This document shows positions 42,485-52,000 of a DNA stretch of 64,000 nucleotides, in pieces. This DNA comes from Hyalangium versicolor (GTDB lineage Bacteria > Myxococcota > Myxococcia > Myxococcales > Myxococcaceae): NCBI RefSeq assembly GCF_020103695.1, contig NZ_JAHXBF010000008.1, forward strand, positions 62,001-126,000, in the 5' to 3' direction. A program made the position numbers and the translations under genes. How positions within the stretch are numbered: the stretch's first letter is position 1; each line of letters opens with the position of its first letter. A model generated the notes under the pieces. It ran no database searches. It saw only the letters and a list, made by a program, of their open reading frames with translations, and was not told the origin of the DNA.

Positions 42485-43159
42485 CTACGGAGCGACCCAG
42501 ATTCCGGCGATGCCCTCGTTCTCCCTGGCGCCCCCCGTCGTGTCGACGACCACGGACCGGATGCGCTTGGACGCCTGGATGCCGACGAACTCGAAGGCGT
42601 TGGGCGCCGTGTCCAGGAGCGTGTCGTCGAGGACTTCCTGGGTGCCATCCGTGAACGTGAGGGTCACCTTGTGTTGCGCCCACTGGTTGGTGAGCAGCTC
42701 GAGGCCCACGGCGGAGACGGGATGCAAGAAAGCCAGCTCGAAGTCGTCCTCGCCGCTAACGGTGATGGTGGGCTTCACCGGGGAGGGATGGGTGTTGTTG
42801 TGATTCCATCCTGGCCCGATGAAGCAGAACCACTGGGTGGTGGCGACGCTCGACGCCTGGAGGTTGAGCGTGGGCGCGCTGGCTCCCCACGGCAGGTCGA
42901 TTCCCGACGGCCCCCGGGTGCAGCTCGAAGCCGCGCCGGATGGATGGTCCGGGTACGCCTCGTACGCGGACCCCGGGAACGTCACCAGCGCGGCGCCGGT
43001 CGCGGTGGTGAAGTCCGTCTGCTGGGTGAAGATCTGGGACAGGCCGTCCCGACGCGCGGTGAGCGGCGTCTCCCGCTGCGGCTCTTCCGGCGCCGGCCCT
43101 CCGCAGGACAGGAGGGTTCCACAGCCCAACAGCCACAGCGTCGGCCAGCTCATGCGCAT
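42485..43159 (-). CDS. Lipoprotein of unknown function
   Basis: A 224-residue protein. ATG 43159 (GGGAG about 10 nt upstream) opens on a signal MRMSWPTLWLLGCGTLL and lipobox LLSC, so it is a lipoprotein; the upstream start at 43228 would not give an export signal. The mature part is beta-rich and ends with FVGIQASKRIRSVVVDTT, a pattern shared by jelly-roll, galactose-binding-like domains in secreted proteins. Two cysteines (SSC, FCF) may pair. It is divergent from the VOC gene. Confidence 0.7.
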   Translation of the reverse strand: MRMSWPTLWLLGCGTLLSCGGPAPEEPQRETPLTARRDGLSQIFTQQTDFTTATGAALVTFPGSAYEAYPDHPSGAASSCTRGPSGIDLPWGASAPTLNLQASSVATTQWFCFIGPGWNHNNTHPSPVKPTITVSGEDDFELAFLHPVSAVGLELLTNQWAQHKVTLTFTDGTQEVLDDTLLDTAPNAFEFVGIQASKRIRSVVVDTTGGARENEGIAGIWVAP

Positions 43160-43307
43160 CGTCACATCTCCCAGTGAACGGTTCACGCGCGAGTATGAGG
43201 TCACGCACACTCCGGGAGAAGGAGTCATTTTTTTCTACACGTGACCGATGAGTTCGGTGCCCCATTGGCGTTAGTAGGGCCGCAGCACTCAACCCATGGA
43301 GGCACAC

Positions 43308-43724
43308 GTGTCAGCCAGCGGCTCCCGGATGTTGTTCGTCAACCTCCCCGTCAAGAACCTGAAGCGGTCCGTCGAGTTCTTCACCCGGCTCGGCTTCAAG
43401 TTCAACCCGCAGTTCACCGATGACAAGGCGACCTGCATGATCATCAGTGAGCAGGCGTTCGTGATGCTCCTCGTCGAGGACCGCTTCAAGGACTTCGCCA
43501 AGAAGCCGATCAGTGACGCCAACTCGCAGACCGAGGGCATCTTCGCGCTGTCCGCCAGCAGCCGCGCCGAGGTGGACGAGCTGGTGAAGACCGCGCTCGC
43601 CGCTGGAGGGAAGCCCGCGGCCGACCCCATGGACCACGGCTTCATGTACGGCTGGAGCTTCTTCGACGTCGACGGGCACCACTGGGAAGTGATGTGGATG
43701 GACCCGTCCCACGTCCAGAAGTAA
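43308..43724 (+). CDS. VOC-family (glyoxalase/bleomycin-resistance fold) protein
   Basis: A 138-residue protein of the vicinal-oxygen-chelate fold: MLFVNLPVKNLKRSVEFFTRLGF is the first module, and GWSFFDVDGHHWEVMWMDP the last strand with the usual metal Glu. The start is decided by the ribosome site: GGAGG (43298-43302) lies 5 nt before GTG 43308, whereas ATG 43296 would read through that site. It may bind or modify a small molecule; the substrate is not evident. Confidence 0.85.
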   Translation: MSASGSRMLFVNLPVKNLKRSVEFFTRLGFKFNPQFTDDKATCMIISEQAFVMLLVEDRFKDFAKKPISDANSQTEGIFALSASSRAEVDELVKTALAAGGKPAADPMDHGFMYGWSFFDVDGHHWEVMWMDPSHVQK

Positions 43725-43831
43725 GGGCCAGGGTGTGCAGTTGCGCGCGGGCTGCGCCTCCATTACTGTGAGTCGCACTTCCTGCGTTCTCGCAGTCGGT
43801 CTCGCCAGCCGGTCCCAACTCGGCCTCTCCA

Positions 43832-46800
43832 GTGTCTTCGCTTCCACCTCTGGTGTGGTCCTCGCGCGAGAGCATCCGCGCGCAGTTGCTCTCCCTCCTG
43901 AACGCGACACCTCCAGCGCAGATCGTCTTGAGGTGTCGAATCGTCTGGTTGCTCGGCATCTTCGGAGGCGCCGAGCTGCTTCCCTTCCTACGGGCCCTGC
44001 TCTTCGACCCGCGAACGGGCTACAGCCTCCGAGAGACAGTGCTGCTCGTCCTGTCGAAGTACGGCCTGCGGCTCTCGAGTCAGGAGCTCGTTCAGCTCAG
44101 CCAAAGGCGCCCCCATCTCTTCGACCCTGGCTCCTCACTGGAATACCTCCTCACCTGCGCGAGGCTCGAGGACTTCGGAGCGGCCATGGAGGAGGTGCTC
44201 CTTCGGATGTCCCCTGGCGACCTGGCTGGCATCCTCACCGCCACTGGCCTTGCACCTCAACCCCCGGAGCTCATGGAGTGGCTGTACGCGCGCTGGTACG
44301 AGTCCGATCGCCACCTCCGCAACCTCCAAGTGGCGCTCGCCCACTGTGAGCGGCCGGGGGCCTGGGACCTCGTCACCGAGTGGACCCGGGAGATGACCGC
44401 CGAGGAACTGGGGCAGGTCTTTCACCGTGAAGGGAGACCGTTCCGCGATGAACTGGCGCGGCTCGCAAGCGCCTCTCCCGCACTTCACCATCGAGCCGCC
44501 GAAGGGCTCCTGCTGCCCCTGCGAGAGTTGCTGGCCCACTTCGGCGAGGACGGGCTGCTGCGCCGCCTCGACCGTGTCGTGCGGGCAAAGAGCGCCGACT
44601 GCACCTTGCCCCATGGCATCCTGAATCATCCCCCGGCCTTCCGTTCGGCCGTGGACTTGCTCTGTGAATGGGAAGGGGCCCGGCGGCTGTTGTATCAGCT
44701 CCTTGGCGATGTCGAGGTGGCGCTGGAGGTTCGTGGCAAACTGCTCGAAAGACTCTGCGACCACGATCGTGCTGCCGCCGTCCGCTGGGCACTCGTCGCG
44801 GCGAATTCTCCCGACAACGCGTCGCTCGTCCGCATCGTCCTCCGGTATGTCTCGTCCCGCTCGCCGTCGCCTGAAGACCGTTCCCTCTGCCTGGTCGCGC
44901 TGAGAGGCTCGGATGAGGAGGCGCAGGGCCTCGCCCTCTTGGGGTTGCTCGAACTCGGCGAATCCGGTGCGGGCTGGTACGACCGGCTCATCTCTTTGTC
45001 CAGCGCGAGTGATCCCACGGTCCGCCTCCGAGCGCTCGCGGGTCTCGTTCAGCAGGGCCGAAGCGAGTGGCTGGCGCCGCTCCGGCAGATGGCCCTCGAA
45101 GGCCCCAACCGATGGGTGCGCGCCGAGGCACTTCGTTGGCTCGGCATGTTGGATGGGGAAGCCAGCAGGCCCCTGTTCATGAAGGTGCTCGCCAGCGCCT
45201 CTGCCTATTTTTCTGACGATGCTCGCGCCGTCTTTGCTGAAGCCGAGGAAGCAGTTCGGGCGCTCTCCCGGCGGGGTGCGGACGAAGACCTCTCCGCCCT
45301 GTTGGATGCGTTCGTGGGCGGTTGCCGCTCCGAGATCCTTGATCAGCAGTTGGAGTATCACCTGGTGCGGCGGGAGGGACACTCGGGCACCGATATGCCT
45401 CCTCGAGGGTCACATGATTGGCGTGCTCGAGCCAGGACTCCGCTCCTCTTGCTCGGCGTGACCGGCCCGCTCCCTACCATCGCGGCGGAGATTGAACGGT
45501 ATCTCCGCACCGGTTGCTATGACAGCAACTGCGAGGTGTGGGAGGGGGGGGACTACGGAAAGAGCCATCAGCGCTCTCACGAAGGCCTACGAGCACCTCT
45601 CATCCGCGAGGTGCGCAGCCGCGCCGGACATCGCGCGCCTCGGTCGCTCCCGCGCGAGGAGACCGCGACGCTCGCGCGGCAAAAGATCGAGCCGATGGTG
45701 CGCGGCTGGTTCCCTCGAGAGGAGCAGGAGGAAGTGCTGTCGGCCCTCGAGCAGTCCGTGGTCTTCGTCGACGGTGAGAACATCGAGCAGCTTTTGTGGG
45801 ATTGCCACTTCCACACCGAAGCCTGGGTTCTTGCGAACCGCTACCTCGTGAGCGTGGGCGCGGAGCCGCTCGGCGAGTTCAGCTTTATAGGCCCGGTCGT
45901 CTACACGGACGACTGCCGAATCTACGTACTCCCGCGCTATCTCGTCGAGAAGGCTGCCTTCGCGGATGCCCTCGTCTACGAGGCGGCCCTTGACCTCCTC
46001 TTCCGTCGCTTCGGAGACGACGGCGATGGGTCGAAGTTCGAGGTCTTTGGCCGCTCGTGCGAGGTTTATGCGTGCATCCTCGCGCGCGCGGGGACCGCGG
46101 CGGAACGAATGCAGCTTGCGCGGGAGTACGGGGCCAGACCGCACATCTCGGGCAAGCGCGTGGACCCGAGGGAAGTGGCCGAAATCGTCCGGGAGGCCGT
46201 GGCGGCCACGAACGGTTGGGAGGTCATCCTCGCTCGCCACGCTGTGGTTCGGTTGCAGAGGGGGAGCGGCGCGTCGCTCACAGCGTTCCGCGCAGCGCTG
46301 GCGATCGCCGAGCGCCTTGTCCAGCAAGACCCGAGTCATTCCGAGTGGCAGCGCGACCTCCTCCTGAGCCACGACAAGGTGGGGAATGTCCTACGCTCCC
46401 GGGGCGACACGGAGGGCGCTCTGCGTTGCTTCCAGGCCGCGTTGTCGATTGCCGAGCGCCTGAACCAGCAGGACCCGGGCAATTCCCAGTGGCAGCACGA
46501 CCTCTGCGTCAGCCAGAGAAAGGTGGGAGGCGTCCTGCTCTTGGCGGGCGACACGGAGGGATCCCTGCGCTGCTTCCGGGTCTCACTGGCGATCGCCGAG
46601 AGCCTTGCTCAGCAGGTCCCAGACAACACCCAGTGGCAGCGTGATCTCAGCCTCAGCCATGACCGGGTCGGTGAGGTCCTGTTCGAGCAGGGCGACACGG
46701 AGGGAGCCCTCCGTTGCTTCCAGGCCGCGTTGTCGATTGCCGAGCGCCTGACCCAACGAGATCCACGCAACACCCAATGGCAGCGTGACCTCTCCTTGAG

Positions 46801-47239
46801 CCATGACCAGGTCGGTGAGGTCCTGCTCGAGCAGGGCGACAGGGAGGGCGCCCTGCGCTGCTTCCAGGCCTCGCTGCTCATTGCCCAGCATCTTGCCCAA
46901 CTGGACCCGGACAATTCCGAGTGGCAGCGTGACCTCTTCGTCTGCCATGAGCAGGCTGGGGACATCCTGCTCACGCAAGGCGACACCGAGGGAGCCCTGC
47001 GCTCCTTCAAGGCCATGCTGCCTATCGCCGAGAGCTTTGCCGAGCCACAGGACATCGCCCTGTCGTGCTTGAAGCTCGCTCGAGTCAGTGGACCCTCCGA
47101 AGCGCGCCCGCTACTCGAACGCGCCCGCGTCCTCCTCCTCGAGCTCGCGGCGGCCTCCCGCCTGACCCACGAGCAGGAGCAGTGGCTCGCCGCCGTCAAT
47201 GATGGCCTGGCATCAATCCCTGGTGGCTCGAAGACATGA
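43832..47239 (+). CDS. HEAT-TPR protein with degenerate zincin-like central domain
   Basis: A 1135-residue cytoplasmic protein starting with GTG. The first 520 residues are all-helical and include HEAT-like pairs (about 340-520). A central domain (about 520-805) has VVFVDGENIEQLLWDCHFHTEA, LANRYLVSVGAEPLGEF, LVYEAALDLLFRR and RSCEVYACILARA. I recall related myxobacterial proteins with HEAAH at the fourth segment, a zinc-protease motif; here it reads Tyr716-Glu-Ala-Ala-Leu720, so both histidines are gone. The C-terminus (about 808-1060) is five TPR-like units of about 50 residues (QWQRDLSLSHDRVGEVL, QGDTEGALRCFQAAL). It is probably a scaffold or sensor. The last 20 codons recur at 62021. Confidence 0.75.
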   Translation: MSSLPPLVWSSRESIRAQLLSLLNATPPAQIVLRCRIVWLLGIFGGAELLPFLRALLFDPRTGYSLRETVLLVLSKYGLRLSSQELVQLSQRRPHLFDPGSSLEYLLTCARLEDFGAAMEEVLLRMSPGDLAGILTATGLAPQPPELMEWLYARWYESDRHLRNLQVALAHCERPGAWDLVTEWTREMTAEELGQVFHREGRPFRDELARLASASPALHHRAAEGLLLPLRELLAHFGEDGLLRRLDRVVRAKSADCTLPHGILNHPPAFRSAVDLLCEWEGARRLLYQLLGDVEVALEVRGKLLERLCDHDRAAAVRWALVAANSPDNASLVRIVLRYVSSRSPSPEDRSLCLVALRGSDEEAQGLALLGLLELGESGAGWYDRLISLSSASDPTVRLRALAGLVQQGRSEWLAPLRQMALEGPNRWVRAEALRWLGMLDGEASRPLFMKVLASASAYFSDDARAVFAEAEEAVRALSRRGADEDLSALLDAFVGGCRSEILDQQLEYHLVRREGHSGTDMPPRGSHDWRARARTPLLLLGVTGPLPTIAAEIERYLRTGCYDSNCEVWEGGDYGKSHQRSHEGLRAPLIREVRSRAGHRAPRSLPREETATLARQKIEPMVRGWFPREEQEEVLSALEQSVVFVDGENIEQLLWDCHFHTEAWVLANRYLVSVGAEPLGEFSFIGPVVYTDDCRIYVLPRYLVEKAAFADALVYEAALDLLFRRFGDDGDGSKFEVFGRSCEVYACILARAGTAAERMQLAREYGARPHISGKRVDPREVAEIVREAVAATNGWEVILARHAVVRLQRGSGASLTAFRAALAIAERLVQQDPSHSEWQRDLLLSHDKVGNVLRSRGDTEGALRCFQAALSIAERLNQQDPGNSQWQHDLCVSQRKVGGVLLLAGDTEGSLRCFRVSLAIAESLAQQVPDNTQWQRDLSLSHDRVGEVLFEQGDTEGALRCFQAALSIAERLTQRDPRNTQWQRDLSLSHDQVGEVLLEQGDREGALRCFQASLLIAQHLAQLDPDNSEWQRDLFVCHEQAGDILLTQGDTEGALRSFKAMLPIAESFAEPQDIALSCLKLARVSGPSEARPLLERARVLLLELAAASRLTHEQEQWLAAVNDGLASIPGGSKT
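46290..47040 (+). repeat. Five ~150-bp tandem TPR-coding repeats
   Basis: Successive units at a 150-bp (50-codon) period encode AxxIAERLxQxDPxNxxWQRDL followed by GDTEGALRCF. The third and fourth units are alike at the DNA level. This 50-residue form is longer than the usual 34-residue TPR because it includes an extra linker helix (DPxNxxWQRDL), a type often seen in signalling and conflict proteins. Confidence 0.8.
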
Positions 47240-47341
47240 TGCGCGGCCGATCGTCCCGGCGAGAAAGCTTCGACCCGGTCAAGCCAGGTCGTGCTCCCGT
47301 CGTGCTATCCTCGAGCCAGTTCGTGACTCTCGGGAGACGGC

Positions 47342-48199
47342 ATGGGCACCACCCTCCGGCAGCTCGCGCGATTCGCCCTGTGTCTCTCCATCCCCGTACT
47401 GAGTTCCTGTTCAGCCCCTAGCCAGGCACTTCAGTACGAGAAGGAGATGGTGGTGGGTATCACCGGGGGAGTCTCGTGTGGCACCGCCCCGGGGCTCGAG
47501 GCGGTGGGTGCTCTGGTTCGGCGGGACCATAAGGTTTTCTGCTCGGCAACCCTGATCGCGGAGGACACAGTTCTCACCGCGGCCCACTGCATCGAAGATG
47601 AAGACCTTGCAGAGCTCTCCTTCAGGATGGGGGAGGAACCGACGGCCCCCTACTTCCCCGTTGCAAGCGCGAGCCCCCACCCGAGGTACGCGAAGAGCAA
47701 GCTCGGTTCCTACGATCTCGCTGTTCTCCATCTTCGCGCACCCGTGCCCGGCGTCACGCCGCTGCCCTACCGGAAGGCCTCGCTGCCAGTTTATTTCCGA
47801 GGCCGGCTGACCTTCGTTGGGTTCGGAGACGCCGATGGCGTGGCGAAAACGGGCGCGGGCATTAAGCGATGCCTGCGGCTCTACATCAGCCGGGTCAACG
47901 ACTTCACCTTCGAGAACAACACTCTTGGGCATGACACGTGCCACGGTGACTCCGGGGGGCCCGTACTCGATTACAAAGACGGCAAGTGGGAGATCGTGGG
48001 GGTCATCGCGGCCGGCGACGGCCAGTGCAGGCGGTTCGGTCTCAGCGCCAGGGTGGACGTGGCCTCGGAGTGGATCGCCAGGACTGCCTCCCCTCAGCAA
48101 GCCGCTGCCGGCCTGAACTCCTCCGAGCCAGCGGCGGATGCCGACGGTGGGCGTCTACATCCGCTCGAGGTTGCTCTCGAGTTTGTCACGATCAAGTGA
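47342..48199 (+). CDS. Trypsin-like serine protease lipoprotein
   Basis: A 285-residue protein of the chymotrypsin fold with a full catalytic triad: His82 in LTAAHC, Asp125 in YDLAVLHL and Ser204 in HGDSGGP. The N-terminus is a lipoprotein signal with lipobox VLSSC (Cys23), so it is anchored in the envelope, probably the outer membrane. The cleavage form VVGITGGVS suggests that no long propeptide is used. It is 102 bp downstream of the HEAT/TPR gene. The four extra cysteines may form disulfides. It is likely a digestive or envelope-processing protease, as in other predatory myxobacteria. Its stop overlaps the GTG of the next gene. Confidence 0.9.
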   Translation: MGTTLRQLARFALCLSIPVLSSCSAPSQALQYEKEMVVGITGGVSCGTAPGLEAVGALVRRDHKVFCSATLIAEDTVLTAAHCIEDEDLAELSFRMGEEPTAPYFPVASASPHPRYAKSKLGSYDLAVLHLRAPVPGVTPLPYRKASLPVYFRGRLTFVGFGDADGVAKTGAGIKRCLRLYISRVNDFTFENNTLGHDTCHGDSGGPVLDYKDGKWEIVGVIAAGDGQCRRFGLSARVDVASEWIARTASPQQAAAGLNSSEPAADADGGRLHPLEVALEFVTIK

Positions 48200-49029
48200 G
48201 GGGGAGGGTTATCATCTCGGTCATTCGCACGGATCCGGCAGCATCCCCATCGCTCTCGCAGGAACTCCTGACGCTCCTGCGCTGTCCCGTGGATGGAGCA
48301 CCCCTGGAGCACGCGAGCTCGCCGGGGGTGGCGTCGTGCACCCGCTGCGGTCACGCGGCTCGGTGGCGCGGCGGTGTCCTCGACTTTGCCCCCGGACCCG
48401 GGACGCATGCCTTTGAGGGGTGGGTGGCACGGACCTATGATCTGTTGCTCCCTCGATTCCTGCTTCCCCGCCGCTTCGCGGTGAGGCGCCAGATCCTGGA
48501 TCGGCTCCATGCGCGCGCGGTGGAGGCCGCACGAGGGGGGCTCCTCCTCGACGTGCCCTCGGGGACGGCTGTGTTCACCGCACCCTTGTTGCCCCAGGCG
48601 GGACTCCGCGCATACGTGGGAGTCGACCTTGCGCTTCCCATGTTGCAGCGCGCTGAGCGCCGCTTGCGGATGCGTCCGTTGCTCCTGGTGAGAGGGGATC
48701 TCCTCGCACTCCCCCTGGCCGAGAGCGCCGCGGATGTCGCCCTGTGCAGCCTGGGTTTGCAGTTCATCCCCGACCGGGGACTCGCTCTCCAGGCACTGCG
48801 ACGCGCCCTCCGGCCTGGAGGCCTCTGTCTGGGAGCCGCTCCGGCCCTGGGGTTGTTCGACGGCTATGATCGGCGCCACTCGACGCGCCCGAATCCCGAC
48901 TTTCCCCTGGCGGCGGACACCTTCGCCTCCGAGCTGGCGGAGGCGGGATTCCGGGACGTGGTGATCTCGAAGGAGGGAGCGCTCATTCTTTGGGAGGCGG
49001 TGGCCGCCCCTCGAGCAGATGGGAGATGA
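48196..49029 (+). CDS. Class I SAM methyltransferase with Trm112-like N-terminus
   Basis: A 277-residue protein. The N-terminus has a Trm112-like zinc-ribbon layout (RCPVDGAPL, then CTRC: Cys30, Cys48, Cys51, the fourth Cys replaced). The body is a UbiE-like methyltransferase: LLLDVPSGTAVFTAPLL, GVDLALPMLQRAERR, LPLAESAADVALCSLGLQF. The only in-frame start before the domain is GTG 48196, overlapping the protease stop as GTGA. Its last 47 bp overlap the 3' end of the NRPS gene on the other strand. It may methylate the NRPS product, but it is transcribed with the protease, so this is uncertain. Confidence 0.82.
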   Translation: MRGRVIISVIRTDPAASPSLSQELLTLLRCPVDGAPLEHASSPGVASCTRCGHAARWRGGVLDFAPGPGTHAFEGWVARTYDLLLPRFLLPRRFAVRRQILDRLHARAVEAARGGLLLDVPSGTAVFTAPLLPQAGLRAYVGVDLALPMLQRAERRLRMRPLLLVRGDLLALPLAESAADVALCSLGLQFIPDRGLALQALRRALRPGGLCLGAAPALGLFDGYDRRHSTRPNPDFPLAADTFASELAEAGFRDVVISKEGALILWEAVAAPRADGR

Positions 49030-52000
49030 GAGCCCTGAGTGCCTCCAAGAAGGTTGCGGCCAGGCGCTCCAGGGTCTCCGAGCGGTGGACGGCCTCGCTG
49101 TAGATCCACAGGAGGCGCAGCTGCCCGTCCGCGACGATGCCGAGCACTTCGAGCAGATCCCGGCGGTCCCCCTGTGGACTCCGTGTCGTCCCCGTGGACT
49201 CATGGGACCATTGGAACCATCGCGAGCCGCGCACCACACCGTCGACCTGGCCCAGATAGTCGAAGCTCACCTGCGCCTGGGGTAGCGCGGCCAGCCGTGA
49301 GGCCAGCGCGTCGTCGCCCCGAAGGTAGCGCAGCAACCCGTAGGCCAGCCCGTGCATCGGCACGAGCCGGAGCTGTTCCTGGATGGAGGCCAGCGCTTCA
49401 CCCCAACCGCTGGACCTGTCTCGTGTCAGCACCACGGGGTGGATCGCGGTGAACCATCCCACAGTGCGGCTCACGTCCAGGTCTTCGAAGATGAGTTCGC
49501 GACCATGGGTCTCCCGGTCGATGAGCACCGCGGAGTTCTGCGTCCACTCCGTGAGGGTGTGCACCAACGCCGCGAGGAGCAGCTCCTCCACGTTCGCGCC
49601 GGACGCCTCGGGAACCTGTCGCAGGAGTGCCTCTGTCTCCTCCGTGCTCAGCGTCACCACGAGCCGCCGGGCGGAGGCGACGGTGTTGCGGCCTCCCGGC
49701 ATGTCCACGGGGAGCGGCGAGACCTGGGACCACGGGAGCTGGAGCCACCAATCCGCGGCGGCGAGGGCCGCTTCGGAGCGAGCATGGGCCTGGAGCCGCT
49801 CGGTGGCACGGCGGAAGGGGACGCTGGGGGGGCCCGGTTCCACCTCGGCCGAAAGGAGCAGCTCCAACTCCTCCAGCAACACACGCCAGGAGATCCCATC
49901 CACGACCAGGTGGTGGATGACGAAGAGAACCAGAGAGGGCGCGGGGGGAGCGTGCTGGAAGAGCGTCACGCGGACCAGGGGACCGTGCTCCAGCGAGAGG
50001 CTGGCTTGGCGCTCCTCGGTGAACTCCAACCTTCGAGCGCGGGCTTGGTTCTCACTCAACCCACGCAGATCCACGACATCCAGGACCGTGGCGCCGGTCC
50101 CTGGCACCACCCGCTGCACCCAGCCTCTCTCGAGCCGCTCGAAGCGAGACCTGAGCGCGCCATGGCGTTCCACGAGCCGGCCGAGCGCTTGTTCCAGGTG
50201 ACGTGGCTCCACCTCCCTCCGGAGTGCGACGATGACCGCCTGGTTCCAATGGTGCGGTTGCGCGAACTCCTGCTCGAAGAACCAGCGCTGCACGGGTGAG
50301 AGCGGCGTCTCGCCCTCCGCGCCGGTTTGCTCCGGGAGACCTTGCTCGATCGGGACGGCGACTCGAGCCAGCTCCGCGACAGTGGGGTGTGCGAAGAGCT
50401 GCCGGGCGTTGAGCCGCATCCCCGCGCGCGCGGCATGGCCCAGGAGCTGGATGCCCAGGACGGAGTCGCCCCCCAGCTCGAAGAAGTTGTCCTCCAGCCC
50501 CACCTGCGGCAGGCCCAGCACCTCTCCCATGATCCGCTGGAGGAGGGCCTCGAGCTTCGTGCGAGGCTCCTCCGTGGCCGAAGCGCCAGGCTCCGTGCGC
50601 TCCGGAGCTGGCAGACGTGCTCGATCCACCTTGCCATTCGCGCTGAGCGGCAGCTCGGTGAGGGGCACGATGGCGGCGGGGAGCATGTACTCCGGCAGCC
50701 GGGCCTCCAGATGGACACGCAGCGCCTCCAGGTCCGGCCGCGAGGACTCACGTGGGACGACGTAGGCGATGAGCCGCCGCTCGCCCCTATCGTCGCGGAT
50801 GACGGCGGCCGACTGGTGGACCTCCGGGTGCTGAGTCAGCGCCGCCTCGATCTCTCCGAGCTCGATGCGGTGGCCTCGGAGCTTGACCTGGGAGTCCTCT
50901 CGTCCCAGGAACTCGATGTTCCCGTCCGGGAGCAGGCGTCCGAGATCGCCGGTGCGGTAGATGCGCCCGAGCACCGGATGTGACAGGAATCGCGCCGCTG
51001 TCTTCTGGGCATCGCGCCAGTACCCCTGCGCAACTCCCACTCCACTGATGTAGAGCTCGTCGATGACCCAGCGGGGACGCGGCTCCAGATCCGCGGAGAG
51101 TACATGCACCTGCTGCCGGAGCATGCCCCGGCCATAGGGGATGCTCTTCCAGGACGGATCGACGCGGTCGATCGGGAAGAGGATGGACCAGATGGAGGCC
51201 TCGGTTGCGCCTCCCAGGCTGATGAGCTTGATGCCAGGCACCTGCGCTCGGATGCGATCGGGCAGGGTGGTGGGGATCCAGTCTCCCGAGAGGAGCGCCA
51301 GCCGCAACGAGCCCAGGGCCACGTCGCCACGATGAGATGCGTGCTCGATGAGCATCTCCATCAGGGCCGGGACGGAGTTCCAGATCGTCACGCCATGCTC
51401 GGCGATGCAGTGGGCCCAGTGCTCCGGATCCTTCGCGCCAGCGGCGTCAGGCATGACAATCGTTCCGCCGGCGGCGAGTGTTCCAAAGACATCCCACACG
51501 GAGAGGTCGAAGCTCAGGGAGGAGAGGGCGAGGACGCGATCGCCTGGGCCCACCCGGAACCGCTCGTTCACGTCGAGCACGGTGTTCACCGCGCCGCGGT
51601 GATCGATCATCACGCCCTTCGGCTCGACGGTGGAGCCGGAGGTGTAGATGACATAGGCGAGGTCCGCGGGCGTCTGGATGGCCGGGAGAGGCTCGGCGGT
51701 CGCGGGCGGTTGTGGCTCGACGGGCCAGACCGCGACGCCGTCCGGCCAGAAGCCGCGCTCGGTGAGCCAGGGCTGGGTGAGGGCGAACCGGACCTCTCCA
51801 TTATGGAGGAGGTAGTGGATCCGCGATTCGGGCAGGGAAGGAGCGATGGGCAGGTACGCGGCTCCCGCCTCGAGGATCGCGAGGACGGCGGTGATCTGCT
51901 CCCACCCTTTCTCCATCACAACGGCGACGAGCTGGTTGGGCCGCACCCCCGCCGCGCGCAGCCGCCCGCCGAGCGCCCAGGCGCGTCGCTGTTGTTCTTC

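Noticed and set aside
43832..48199. HEAT/TPR protein plus trypsin-like protease as a two-gene conflict system
   Set aside because: The protease carries a lipoprotein signal and lipobox, so it acts in the envelope while the TPR protein is cytoplasmic; there is a 102-bp gap and no effector or sensor gene.
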